A stretch of DNA of 64,000 bases. It comes from Skeletonema tropicum. Its lineage: Eukaryota; Bacillariophyta; Thalassiosirophyceae; Thalassiosirales; Thalassiosiraceae. The DNA lies in assembly GCA_037178625.1 (NCBI GenBank), contig CM074143.1, forward strand, positions 1,054,001 to 1,118,000, written 5' to 3'. Both the position numbers and the translations under genes were made by a program. How positions within the stretch are numbered: the first letter of the stretch is position 1; each line of letters begins with the position of its first letter. The notes below the pieces were generated by a model, which saw only the letters and a list, made by a program, of their open reading frames with translations, ran no database searches and had not been told where the DNA came from. Below are positions 1-9,270 of this stretch, piece by piece.

Positions 1-149
1 TGAAGAATGAAGAGATCGTACTTTCGCTTACTCTCTTACTCGCCAGTGAGATAAAACAACCATTCAACATAGCTAGCGCGTGTTATGCTTGACTCCTCAG
101 ATGAAGTTGATACAGAATAAGCATGTCTATGTCGTCGAGAGATAGGGAA

Positions 150-1113
150 TTGGGAACCGTAGTAGGATGCTACAAGCGCTGTAAATACTTGTAACTAATG
201 CAGATAAATGTAATCATTGATTTGGGATGTATATACGTTACACCTATTGACCTTTCCACGGCAGCCCCCTTTCACTCCTTTTCATCACTCAATCTCGTTA
301 ACATACATTGTTATGTACACACGTATCATCTCACGCAACATCATAAATATGTCTATTCTCATTCCTTTCTTCGCGTTACTCTTAAGTTAATCATGAAGAA
401 GTCTTTTGTGCGTTTCAAGTGCAATCTTGTCCTCAAGCGTAGTGCCACTCCTTTTCCCTCCCCCTCCATCTGCGGCTGCAATCCTCAACTTCTCATTATC
501 CTTCCTCAACTTCTCAATCTCGTCCTCCATCTTTTTCATAAATGCCGCCTTCTGCTTGTTTTCATTCGTCTTCCTTGGTTTGCCTCCAAACAAATATGGT
601 TTAACTGGAGACATAAGCCGTTGCCCGGGGCCGGTGATGGCAATGTTGTTTTAGCGACGTTGGCGCTGGAAACGTTTGACATGGGGGAAAGTCCCCCCTG
701 ATAGCTCGTCGATTGTTACAAATGTTGAGACATGGCGATAGGCTGTAGGGAATCTAATCTACCGACACGTGCAACTGAAGAAAAGCCAATAATGATGTTA
801 GTATCGATGTCGGAGCATGCGGAAATGGCAACAGATGAGAGGCATAAAACACACATGCAGCACGTCACATGAACCGTCGATCATGATGAGAAACATCAGC
901 CTTATCCAAAATTCCTGCGCGATCACGGCGCTTATCTTGATATGGTCTCATCTTACCTATGGAACAAGCTGTGGGCGATTATGTGCCGATTCTATGGTGA
1001 CTTTTCGCCATGGTTTTTTTATTTTATTTTTGAAAAAAAATCAGAAGAGACTCTTGCTCGGGCAAAATTGTTCGGCGGCAGATCGGCGCGCTTTTTCTGC
1101 CGCGATAATACCA
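150..1113 (+). repeat. Inverted-repeat arm 1
   Basis: This stretch recurs inverted at about 7300-8085 and again forward at about 8305-9268. The match to the inverted copy is imperfect (substitutions, small indels), so that pair is old, while the forward copy looks identical. It carries a decayed coding region on the minus strand. Its right edge is a small hairpin (GCGGCAGA...TCTGCCGC, about 1075-1104) just before the pogo-like insertion. The arms could be the ends of a large transposon or remnants of a palindromic rearrangement. Confidence 0.75.
387..735 (-). pseudogene. Decayed leucine-zipper-like gene in arm 1
   Basis: On the minus strand a 75-codon frame (614-387) begins MSPVKPYLFGGKPRK, continues with a Lys/Glu-rich heptad-like stretch (EIEKLRKDNEKLR) and ends in KRLLHD. 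Upstream of it the sense frame is broken by a TAA in a GCTAAAACA context, and the candidate start MSQHL is followed at once by a stop. The inverted copy at 7.7 kb keeps this N-terminal part open, so the locus was once protein-coding. Family unknown; a short coiled-coil or bZIP-like protein is a guess from the heptads. Confidence 0.5.
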
Positions 1114-1115
1114 TA

Positions 1116-3521
1116 CAGTCGTCGTACGGTTATTTTGACACACGCTTATTTTGACATTACAGTTATTTTGACACAGCAGCAGAGAACACTACCTTCTCTT
1201 ATCGCTGGCTTCCCCGCTTCTCCCGAGGAGGGAGAAGAGGCAGCTCAGCCACACAAACCACCATGACCATGACCATGACATTACCATACACAATACTTAC
1301 ACAATACAGCGAGACAAATTAATAAAGTAAACGACAATGAGTGCTGCTAGATGTGCTGCGGGCGATTATTGCGACATGGAAGGCCTCCCCTTGCCGCCTG
1401 AAGGCAGCAGGGATTCGAGACACTTTTGTCTTCGTTGCGGACATCAGAAGCATGCGCCGTGTGGGCACCAATTTGATGATTTGCGAGGTAACGAAGAAGA
1501 ATACAAAGATATCCTTGATGTCATTGCGCCTAAAAAGGATGGTGATCGACCTAATCCTAAGCCAGCGGGGAAAAAAGGTCCGCAACTTGAAATTTGTTTT
1601 AACTGTGTTCATCAAATCCGGTCATTGACAACAACACCGGCAGCTGCACCCGCACCCTCACCTATGCCCGTCGAAACTCCAGCCACCACCACCACCACGA
1701 ACTCTTCGGTCCAAACCACAGCGAGAAGTTCAGCGTCAGCAAATGCAGCAGATGTTTCAGCGGCAGCCGCTCCTTTGCCTTCCTCTACCGCTTCCGCTGC
1801 AAAGAAAAGTAATGGAGGAGGTGTCGTTGACTTAACTGCCGATGCACCAAAGAAGAAGAAATCAAAGCAAACAAAACTAAAGCCCCCTTCTGGAGGAAAA
1901 AGAAAGGAGAAGCCGCCGAAGCCAAGGAAGGAGCGAACAAATTATTCAATTCAAAAAAGGCTTGAGATATTGGAGTACAAAGCTAAATATGGTGGTGGGC
2001 CAGCTGTGAGGAAATATAAGTGTTCCAGACAAAATCTTAGTTATTGGGAGCAGCAAAAAGCGGAATACTTGAACGTGGTAAATCATAGCGGCAACAAAAA
2101 TAGGATCGTGAAAAACGATCCATTGTTGCGAATAAAAATTGGTATCAGTGCGTTCTATGAACTCAATAAAACGATGCCTTATAAGGTTTGGGAAGAAGTG
2201 AAGCCAGAGGCTGTTAAGAAGTGTTGGATTAAGTCTCAACTGATTGGTCGAGACGATATCACTAGTTTATCTGCGATCGCTCCTGGAAACGATAGTGTCG
2301 ATAGTGAAGCAGTTGCTGATGCTGCCACGACTACTGATGCGGATGGTGATGTCAATATGGAGCCAGAAGTCGTTGCAGCGGCTGGAGATGATAGTGAGAC
2401 TTCTGATGGCGATGATGCTGAAATGGAACGACTCTACGAGTTGGCGAACCAGTTTGCCAAAGACAACAACGATCGGCAACGTTGTCTGGACAACATGTCG
2501 GACTACGATGTCATGATTAACGAACTAGTAATGACCATGAAGAGTACACCACCAGAAGATGCCCAGAAGATGATGCGTGATTGGATGAATATGGAGGAGA
2601 ATGATTACTGCAGAGAGTTGCAGAGGGAAGAAGTTTCAGAACTTCTGGAGGACTGTGATTTGTTGCTTGATTTGCAGAACGAGGATGATGAGATTGATGA
2701 CGCCGAAGGCGAGGTAGAGGATCAGCAAGCGCCAAAAGTGCCTCCTAAAGCAGAACGACTTAGGGAAATGGCAGCACAAGTGAAGCAACTTTCCATCGAA
2801 GTTGACGGATTTGAGGAAGAAATCTTTGCTGAGGTCTTTGGTGAGGACTTTGCGCAGGATTTAAGTGATTTGTCAAACATTTTCTTGTCAAAGTGTCGCC
2901 TTTTCGAAGCGAAAAAGTTGGAGAAGAAGCTTGCAGGCAATAAGTTGCGACAACCGAATGTGGCGCCATACTTTAGGGTTCAGAAAGCTGCATCCAAGCC
3001 TTACTCACGGCACGACAATGCGTATTGGTTATTGGATCAATGTAAAAAGCATATCAAAGATTCGTCCGAGACACCATTGCTGCTTGCAGAGGCAGCATTA
3101 GACGCAATCAAGAAACTCCGTGAGAATGAGAATGCGGGTTCAGAGGAGGACGACGAGAATGACGACGAGGATGATGATGCAGATGCACGGTACAATATCT
3201 TCTTCAATTCATTTGGTCATCTACGCTCTCGTAACGTCGAATTGATTATGGTCTTAAACAGCAAATCTGATGAATTGGTGAAAGATTTATCGTTGACTCT
3301 GGAACAACTGAAATTGACGTGGGAGCATGAAGACTTCTAAATATGTAAGCAACCTTGCTTTGTCTCCTCCTTTGTCTGAAACCTATGTACATACCTATGT
3401 ACTGGTATTTAAGCTTATGTACCGATGCCTATTTACTTGCTACACGGATGTTTTGACAAGTACGGTTATTTTGACACGCTGAGCCAGAACACAGTGTGTC
3501 AAAATAACTGTACGACGACTG
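1116..3521 (+). mobile_element. Pogo/Tigger-type (Tc1/mariner) DNA transposon, copy 1
   Basis: The element starts CAGTCGTCGTAC and ends in its reverse complement. The terminal inverted repeats are 28 bp (1116-1143 and 3494-3521) with one mismatch. It is flanked by TA on both sides (1114-1115 and 3522-3523), the Tc1/mariner target duplication. Subterminal copies of the TTATTTTGACA motif lie just inside both ends. The single large ORF keeps transposase end pieces but no DDE core, so the element is probably non-autonomous or depends on a partner. Gene C, without the insertion, reads directly through the equivalent right-hand flank at about 18853. Confidence 0.9.
1337..3340 (+). CDS. Transposase-derived HTH protein lacking the DDE core (667 aa)
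   Basis: This is the only large ORF of the pogo-like element. Residues 31-44 and 87-92 hold C-x2-C and His/Cys clusters that may bind zinc. Residues 171-200 are a strongly basic nuclear-localisation-like stretch. Residues 201-245 read as a psq/CENP-B-type helix-turn-helix (YSIQKRLEILEY...CSRQNLSYWEQQK). Residues 285-303 (WEEVKPEAVKKCWIKSQLI) match the segment that normally ends a Tigger/pogo DDE_1 domain. Only about 40 residues separate the two parts where some 200 residues of catalytic domain are expected, so no cleavage activity is predicted. The C-terminal half is acidic and predicted helical, with no known domain. The likely role is binding the transposon ends or acting as a regulator; function not shown. 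Confidence 0.75.
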   Translation: MSAARCAAGDYCDMEGLPLPPEGSRDSRHFCLRCGHQKHAPCGHQFDDLRGNEEEYKDILDVIAPKKDGDRPNPKPAGKKGPQLEICFNCVHQIRSLTTTPAAAPAPSPMPVETPATTTTTNSSVQTTARSSASANAADVSAAAAPLPSSTASAAKKSNGGGVVDLTADAPKKKKSKQTKLKPPSGGKRKEKPPKPRKERTNYSIQKRLEILEYKAKYGGGPAVRKYKCSRQNLSYWEQQKAEYLNVVNHSGNKNRIVKNDPLLRIKIGISAFYELNKTMPYKVWEEVKPEAVKKCWIKSQLIGRDDITSLSAIAPGNDSVDSEAVADAATTTDADGDVNMEPEVVAAAGDDSETSDGDDAEMERLYELANQFAKDNNDRQRCLDNMSDYDVMINELVMTMKSTPPEDAQKMMRDWMNMEENDYCRELQREEVSELLEDCDLLLDLQNEDDEIDDAEGEVEDQQAPKVPPKAERLREMAAQVKQLSIEVDGFEEEIFAEVFGEDFAQDLSDLSNIFLSKCRLFEAKKLEKKLAGNKLRQPNVAPYFRVQKAASKPYSRHDNAYWLLDQCKKHIKDSSETPLLLAEAALDAIKKLRENENAGSEEDDENDDEDDDADARYNIFFNSFGHLRSRNVELIMVLNSKSDELVKDLSLTLEQLKLTWEHEDF

Positions 3522-3718
3522 TATTTAGATTGGGCCTTTCTTCCATTAGCAAGGGGAGGCTGAGGTATGTGGGCCGTTCAATTTAAATTATGACGAAGAG
3601 TAGCAGCCCATCTCCGCCCATCGTATCTATTCAAATTGACCAAGCGAAGAAGAAGTTGCTATGGTATAAAGGATATAATGGTTGGAAGATGAAGGACACT
3701 CAACATCAACTTAATAAC

Positions 3719-5364
3719 ATGTCAGCTGTGGCCACTATCCTGCTCGGGCTAGCGTCCTTTGCCTTTGCGGCGGCGCAGACGTCCTCTTTCAAAGACCCAA
3801 TGACTGGAGAGCCCATCCAATTGATCCACAGATCCGAAGTACACCGTAAAACGGCGGAAATCTGCCCAGAAGCAGTAGACTCTGCAGGTGAAACCTATTT
3901 CCATCCGACTCTGGACTCGGATGTCGGTGCAGTGTGGTAAGTTGATGAACAATACTGATGTGCACATCTTATGTTGTTTGAACGATTGGTCACCTCTAAC
4001 GCCTCTTCCTCTCTCTTCGACTTGATCCCCTCAGCACCAATTCAAATGACTACCCACAGCTATGGAAGGAGATTCCAGTAATGCCAGGTATCCCTCAATA
4101 CCTCTCCTCCACTGGAGCAGAATGCTGCGAAAAATTCTACGGCCGGCATGGTGTCCCTTTGGAACAGTGTTTCGTTAAGGATGTATGTGTCGCGTCTAAG
4201 TGGCACGTTTCAAGGTTTAAGTTGACGACGTGTACTAATTCGGGTGATTACCCTGATTCTTGGAATGATCCCAAGCTTTCTGTAAACTTCCTGTTTGAAA
4301 CCGCTGAAAAGTGTTGCCAGAAAGTTAAAGATAGGACAGGTCAGGCGTGTGATATTCGTGACGTCAATGAGCCATGGGATTGTAACAAATGGCATCTTGC
4401 CATTGAAAAAGGTGACAACGACGATCCGCTCCACAAAGAGGGGACGTGTACGAATTCAGGGGTGCTTCATGAAGTTTGGGCAACCTACGAAGAACATTAC
4501 ATCTTCCCGGATTATCAAACTTGCTGCGAAAATTTTTTGATCCCCGATGAAGATTGTCACAAGGCCGATGCGTGCGGCCCTCCAACCAAACCTCCCTCGA
4601 GACCTCCGACTCCAGTTCCTACTCCTGCTCACCGCCCTACTCAAAAGCCATCAGATAGTCCGACCAAGCGTCCTTCTGACAAGCCAGTCGCTGATGTTAC
4701 TGAGACATGTACTCCAGGAGGCACGTGTTCCGCAGGGTCTTCTTGCGCAGTGGGCGAGGTGTCATGTTGTGGTCAGACGTATGATTCTATGACATGCGAA
4801 TGCATTAGTGGGAGCTGGACCTGTCTTGTCAATGAAGCGTGTAGTATGCCCTGTGTTCCAACTAATTCACCGACAACTAATTTTCCGTCTTATAGGCCCT
4901 ACATACCTCCGACTTCACAGCCAGTAGATACCACCACAACTACAACAACTCCTGCTACCACCACCACCACTATCACACACTCTACGACTCCTGAGACCAC
5001 TACATCTACTTCTACGTCCACAACAACAACAACAACAACTTCAAATCCAGGTGACATGGAACTGAATTCTGGTTCTCTTGGTTCTCCGTCAGGAGCCCCA
5101 ACTAGCGTATGTTCACTTCACACAAAAAAGAGGGCTTGCGAAGGAGCCAAGGCACAAAAATGTGATTGGGATAGGACTGCAATGACGTGCATTCAGGAGG
5201 CTGACGACGATGAAGAGATGGAGCCCAACTCTGAATCTGCTACTGCTGATCTACAAGGATGTGCTTCTTTGTATAAGAGAAAGGCCAAGTGCCAGAAAAA
5301 TGCTGCGTGTACGTGGACAAGAGCAAAGTCAATCAAAGATAGGTGTACTCCTGTGGCAACCTAA
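3719..5364 (+). CDS. Secreted modular Cys-rich protein, gene A (2 exons, 515 aa)
   Basis: Exons are 3719-3936 and 4035-5364; intron 3937-4034 splits a Cys codon (TG|C). The start is placed at the ATG giving MSAVATILLGLASFAFAAAQ, a clear signal peptide, rather than the upstream in-frame ATGs. The mature protein has tandem modules of the form C-T-N-S-x-D-Y-P...W...F.T...CC...C, a Pro/Thr linker, a Cys-dense domain ([21 protein letters not shown]), a poly-Thr linker, and two C-terminal C...C...C-D/T-W...C units ending RCTPVAT. The make-up suits an extracellular or cell-wall matrix protein. Relative to gene C it lacks a Pro/Thr-bounded block and a Thr-bounded block, both lost in frame. Only about 200 bp separate the start from the upstream transposon. 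Confidence 0.8.
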
Positions 5365-5463
5365 GATCATTAAGCAGTGCGAATGCTTTGTAAATTAATA
5401 ATATATGTTATCAGGTTTTTATGCAAATGCCTACCTAACCTTCCTCATTCTTGGATTTTTCAG

Positions 5464-5510
5464 GAACTTCGACGAGAGCTGAAATTAGGGGGTGTTTTCA
5501 TAACTTTCTG
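5464..5510 (+). pseudogene. Truncated copy of the coiled-coil exon
   Basis: After gene A the sequence TTGGATTTTTCAG followed by GAACTTCGACGAGAG repeats the splice acceptor and first codons (ELRREL) of the coiled-coil exon at 15204. Homology stops at about 5487 and the frame reaches a TGA soon after. It marks the right-hand limit of similarity between units A and B. Confidence 0.7.
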
Positions 5511-6530
5511 AATTTTTTATGCTGCCAAAAAACATCGACCAAGTGATTATATGCATACCTAAGGGTATTAGAAGTGATTTTTAGGAAGAATTATGTTCAT
5601 AGCACCACCATGGTCGAAGATATCAATAGATTCAATTACAAGAAAATCACTTATCTGGTATTGGACATTTACACATCCTATGTTGGAATTAAATATGCCT
5701 ATTGTAGGAGGATACCAACCGGTTATGAAAATAATGGCGCCATCCATCATCATATCTCACAAGACCAAAAAAAATGGCTCTAACCATTGTATCTTTGCCC
5801 CCATATCGTCGCTTACCACAGATAAAACCTATCTCATGATGTAAACTATATGCGGAACTCATGTACCAGTGTATATGCAATGATATTTGATAAATTTTTG
5901 GGCTATTCATTCATGTTCCTGCACTGTAATCATGTAGAATGAGCTGGCAAGTGGCCACAATATCTTGTCATCACCATGAAGATGGAGCATATCATCCCCC
6001 TTGAGACGTAATACACCCAAGTCAGCACACAACCTCTTTCTATTGATATATAAGGTGGATTCGCAAAGGCTGGAGTGCCCGTTCTGGTCTTCATAGCAGT
6101 GATATATATTCCGTGAGCGAAGCATGACATCCGAATCGACTCTCATGAATTTTCGCTCGTATATTCTGCAATAGCATGACGGGATGATTATCAATAACGA
6201 ATAGAACGGCAACTACTCTCGACGTATATATATAGGCATTGTTTGCGCGGATCTATGTCACACGTATTGATTGTCCCTTTTAATATTTGCAAATTTCGGT
6301 GTCAAATTTAGCTCTCCAAAATAATCGAATTTTTGTGTTATGGGGCTATGTCTCTTACATCATAGACTACACACCATAAGAAACTGCTTCACATCACTTC
6401 ATATAACCTATAGAAGGATGTGATGTGGTGGAATGAGGTTGAGTGATCCGTAACAATCCCAAAGTACACGGATCTGTCAGCATGCGTTAAGTTCTCATCT
6501 GCGGCTGAGGTGTGGGCCGTGCGTTCAATA
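5511..6530. other. Intergenic, nothing recognised
   Basis: AT-rich sequence with only short unsupported ORFs on both strands. No repeat shared with the rest of the window and no splice-linked coding signal was seen. Confidence 0.5.
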
Positions 6531-7284
6531 CAGGGACCTGCCGCAACTAAACCCCCCGGGGGGTCTAAAAATTTTGGCTAGTCTGCTGTAGGGGGGTCTA
6601 ACTTATTGAGTTTCAGTTTCACCCAAGAGACCCCCCCCCCACCACCACCACCTGCTGATAACATCATGATGTTGTGTGTTGATGCAGTGGCTGGACGGAT
6701 CTTGTTAAAATCGCGAAAGCATCCGTTTGATTGCCCGCCGTCAATCAAAGCCATATGATACATTGGATTACGGAGCAACTACTCTTTTTCTTGTTCAGGT
6801 TGCCTACAAGGCATATGCATATGATCTTGGAAATCTTGGTTTTCCTTTCACGTTTGGTGACTTAACACCAGAAGGTGTTGGTGGTACTGTTGCAGAATCT
6901 CAGAAGGTGAAAATGGATCAGATGGCGTGTTGGCATAACAGCCCTTTCCTTACACACATGTGCAAGAAGGAGAAAACGTATTACAAGATTGTCAGTAAAG
7001 AAAAATGTCAAGTGCTTGACCAAAAATAGGAATGAAAATATGTGCAAGCCATGCTGTGCAGAGCACGGAGCTCCTATCTGTTCTGCACACAAGAAGAAGC
7101 AGATGTGAAGACATAAATTAACGTGTAATTGATCCCTTCTAGTGATCGCCTTACTAAGTTACCTACTAGTCGAAACCGGAGGAGGGGGGTTTAAATATTT
7201 TGGCTACCATAGGCTGTGATTTGGAGGGGGGGTTTAAGCCGACCAGGGGGTTTAGTTGCGGCATATGTACATGGCAGGTCCCTG
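6531..7284. mobile_element. 754-bp TIR element with TA target duplication
   Basis: Both ends read CAGGGACCTGCC inward and are flanked by TA (6529-6530 and 7285-7286). Further in, both ends share GCAACTAAACCCCC, interrupted on the right by a 10-bp insertion. G/C-rich runs (GGGGGG, CCCCCC) recur near both ends. It lies inside the outer part of inverted arm 2. Superfamily uncertain; TA with CAG ends is compatible with Tc1/mariner. Confidence 0.75.
6727..7109 (+). pseudogene. Transposase-like coding remnant inside the 754-bp element
   Basis: A 100-codon frame (6727-7029) carries YKAYAYDLGNLGFPFTFGDL and then a Cys/His segment. A short adjoining frame continues with CKPCCAEHGAPICSAHK, a plausible C-terminal zinc knuckle, up to about 7109. 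The change of frame and small size say it is a remnant. The Cys/His tail recalls transposase C-termini, but the family is not identified. Confidence 0.35.
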
Positions 7285-7286
7285 TA

Positions 7287-8085
7287 TATTCAATAGAATT
7301 GTTTAGAAGATTATTATGGCGGCAGAAAAAGCGCGCCGATCTGCGCCGCCGAACATTTTTGCCCAAACAGGAAAGTTCCGATTGTTTTTTTCAAATTCAA
7401 ATCATAAAAACCATGGCGAAAAGTCAACATATATAAAATCGCACATAATCGGTCACAGCTTGTTCCATAGGTAAGATGAGACCATATCAGGATAAGCGCC
7501 GTGATCGCGCAAGAATTCTGGATAAGGCTGATGTTTCTCATCATGATCGACGGTTCATGTGACGTGCTGCATGTGTATTTTATGCCTCTCATCTGTTGCC
7601 ATTTCCGCATGCTCCGACATCGATACTAACATCCATTATTGGCTTTTCTTCAGTTGCACGTGCCGGTAGATTAGATTCCCTACAGCCTATTGCCATGTCT
7701 CAACATTTGTCACAATCGACGAACTCTCAGGGGGGACTTTCCCCCATGTCAAACGTTTCCAGCGCCAACGTCGTTATAAACAACATTGCCATCACCGGAT
7801 CACCGGCCCCGGGCAACGGCTTATGTCTCCAGTTAAACCATATTTGTTTGGAGGCAAACCAAGGAAAATGAAAGCGTCTGATAACTTTGCATCTTTTAAG
7901 CTTATCAAGACGAGCAGCAGCTGTAAGAGTAAGAGTGGGAAAAAGAGCCGAAGTGTGTAACAATGTATGTTAAAAAGAAGGGAGTGTATAGATGTATAGA
8001 AAGTATAGTTGTAACGTATTACCCAAATCAATGTACATAAGTTACAAATAGTCACAGTGCTTGTAGCATCCTACTACGTCAAGAT
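7287..8085 (-). repeat. Inverted-repeat arm 2
   Basis: Reverse complement of about 150-1113, imperfect, with small indels such as a duplicated ATCACCGG near 7797. With arm 3 (8305 onward) it forms a head-to-head palindrome with a spacer of roughly 220 bp. With arm 1 it brackets the segment holding the transposon and gene A. No pogo-like element occurs at its inner edge. Confidence 0.75.
7695..7961 (+). pseudogene. Inverted copy of the leucine-zipper-like gene, 5' part preserved
   Basis: ATG at 7695 opens MSQHLSQSTNSQGG. An 8-bp duplication (ATCACCGG repeated) shifts the frame before the MSPVKPYLFGGKPRK segment. After KPRK the frame continues with a short basic tail (KSKSGKKSRSV) to TAA at 7961, unlike arm 1, which continues into the coiled coil. 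The two copies have therefore decayed or been rearranged differently. Confidence 0.45.
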
Positions 8086-8541
8086 GTGTAATACTTGAGA
8101 GAATGACTCCTGCCGCATGCGTTCAATGACTCCTCCTTGTTTATGAAACACTTATTGAAGAATGAAGAGATCGTACTTTCGCTTACTCTCTTACTCGCCA
8201 GTGAGATAAAACAACCATTCAACATAGCTAGCGCGTGTTATGCTTGACTCCTCAGATGAAGTTGATACAGAATAAGCATGTCTATGTCGTCGAGAGATAG
8301 GGAATTGGGAACCGTAGTAGGATGCTACAAGCGCTGTAAATACTTGTAACTAATGCAGATAAATGTAATCATTGATTTGGGATGTATATACGTTACACCT
8401 ATTGACCTTTCCACGGCAGCCCCCTTTCACTCCTTTTCATCACTCAATCTCGTTAACATACATTGTTATGTACACACGTATCATCTCACGCAACATCATA
8501 AATATGTCTATTCTCATTCCTTTCTTCGCGTTACTCTTAAG

Positions 8542-8890
8542 TTAATCATGAAGAAGTCTTTTGTGCGTTTCAAGTGCAATCTTGTCCTCAAGCGTAGTGC
8601 CACTCCTTTTCCCTCCCCCTCCATCTGCGGCTGCAATCCTCAACTTCTCATTATCCTTCCTCAACTTCTCAATCTCGTCCTCCATCTTTTTCATAAATGC
8701 CGCCTTCTGCTTGTTTTCATTCGTCTTCCTTGGTTTGCCTCCAAACAAATATGGTTTAACTGGAGACATAAGCCGTTGCCCGGGGCCGGTGATGGCAATG
8801 TTGTTTTAGCGACGTTGGCGCTGGAAACGTTTGACATGGGGGAAAGTCCCCCCTGATAGCTCGTCGATTGTTACAAATGTTGAGACATGG
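8542..8890 (-). pseudogene. Decayed leucine-zipper-like gene in arm 3
   Basis: Identical copy of the remnant at 387-735: minus-strand frame 8769-8542 with the EIEKLRKDNEKLR coiled-coil segment and the same upstream stop codons. Confidence 0.5.
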
Positions 8891-9270
8891 CGATAGGCTG
8901 TAGGGAATCTAATCTACCGACACGTGCAACTGAAGAAAAGCCAATAATGATGTTAGTATCGATGTCGGAGCATGCGGAAATGGCAACAGATGAGAGGCAT
9001 AAAACACACATGCAGCACGTCACATGAACCGTCGATCATGATGAGAAACATCAGCCTTATCCAAAATTCCTGCGCGATCACGGCGCTTATCTTGATATGG
9101 TCTCATCTTACCTATGGAACAAGCTGTGGGCGATTATGTGCCGATTCTATGGTGACTTTTCGCCATGGTTTTTTTATTTTATTTTTGAAAAAAAATCAGA
9201 AGAGACTCTTGCTCGGGCAAAATTGTTCGGCGGCAGATCGGCGCGCTTTTTCTGCCGCGATAATACCATA

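Larger units (their letters stand above)
1..8155. repeat. 8155-bp tandem duplication, unit 1
   Basis: Position 1 corresponds to 8156. Coding and non-coding sequence appear identical from 1-4158 and 8156-12313, including a whole transposon and the 5' exon plus first intron of the secreted-protein gene. The first differences are at about 4159 versus 12314, after which the copies diverge clearly. The left edge of the duplication may lie outside the window. Two explanations are open: a very recent segmental duplication or gene conversion, or two haplotypes joined by the assembler. Confidence 0.9.

Noticed and set aside
387..614. Functional 75-aa bZIP gene
   Set aside because: The upstream sense frame has stop codons and the inverted copy is broken at a different place, so it is treated as a remnant.
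817..1266. 149-codon ORF in arm 1
   Set aside because: It runs across the transposon boundary at 1116, and its inverted-arm counterpart reads in a different context; no domain.
6727..7109. PiggyBac transposase because of the Cys/His tail
   Set aside because: The element is flanked by TA, not TTAA, and the rest of the protein shows no piggyBac motif.
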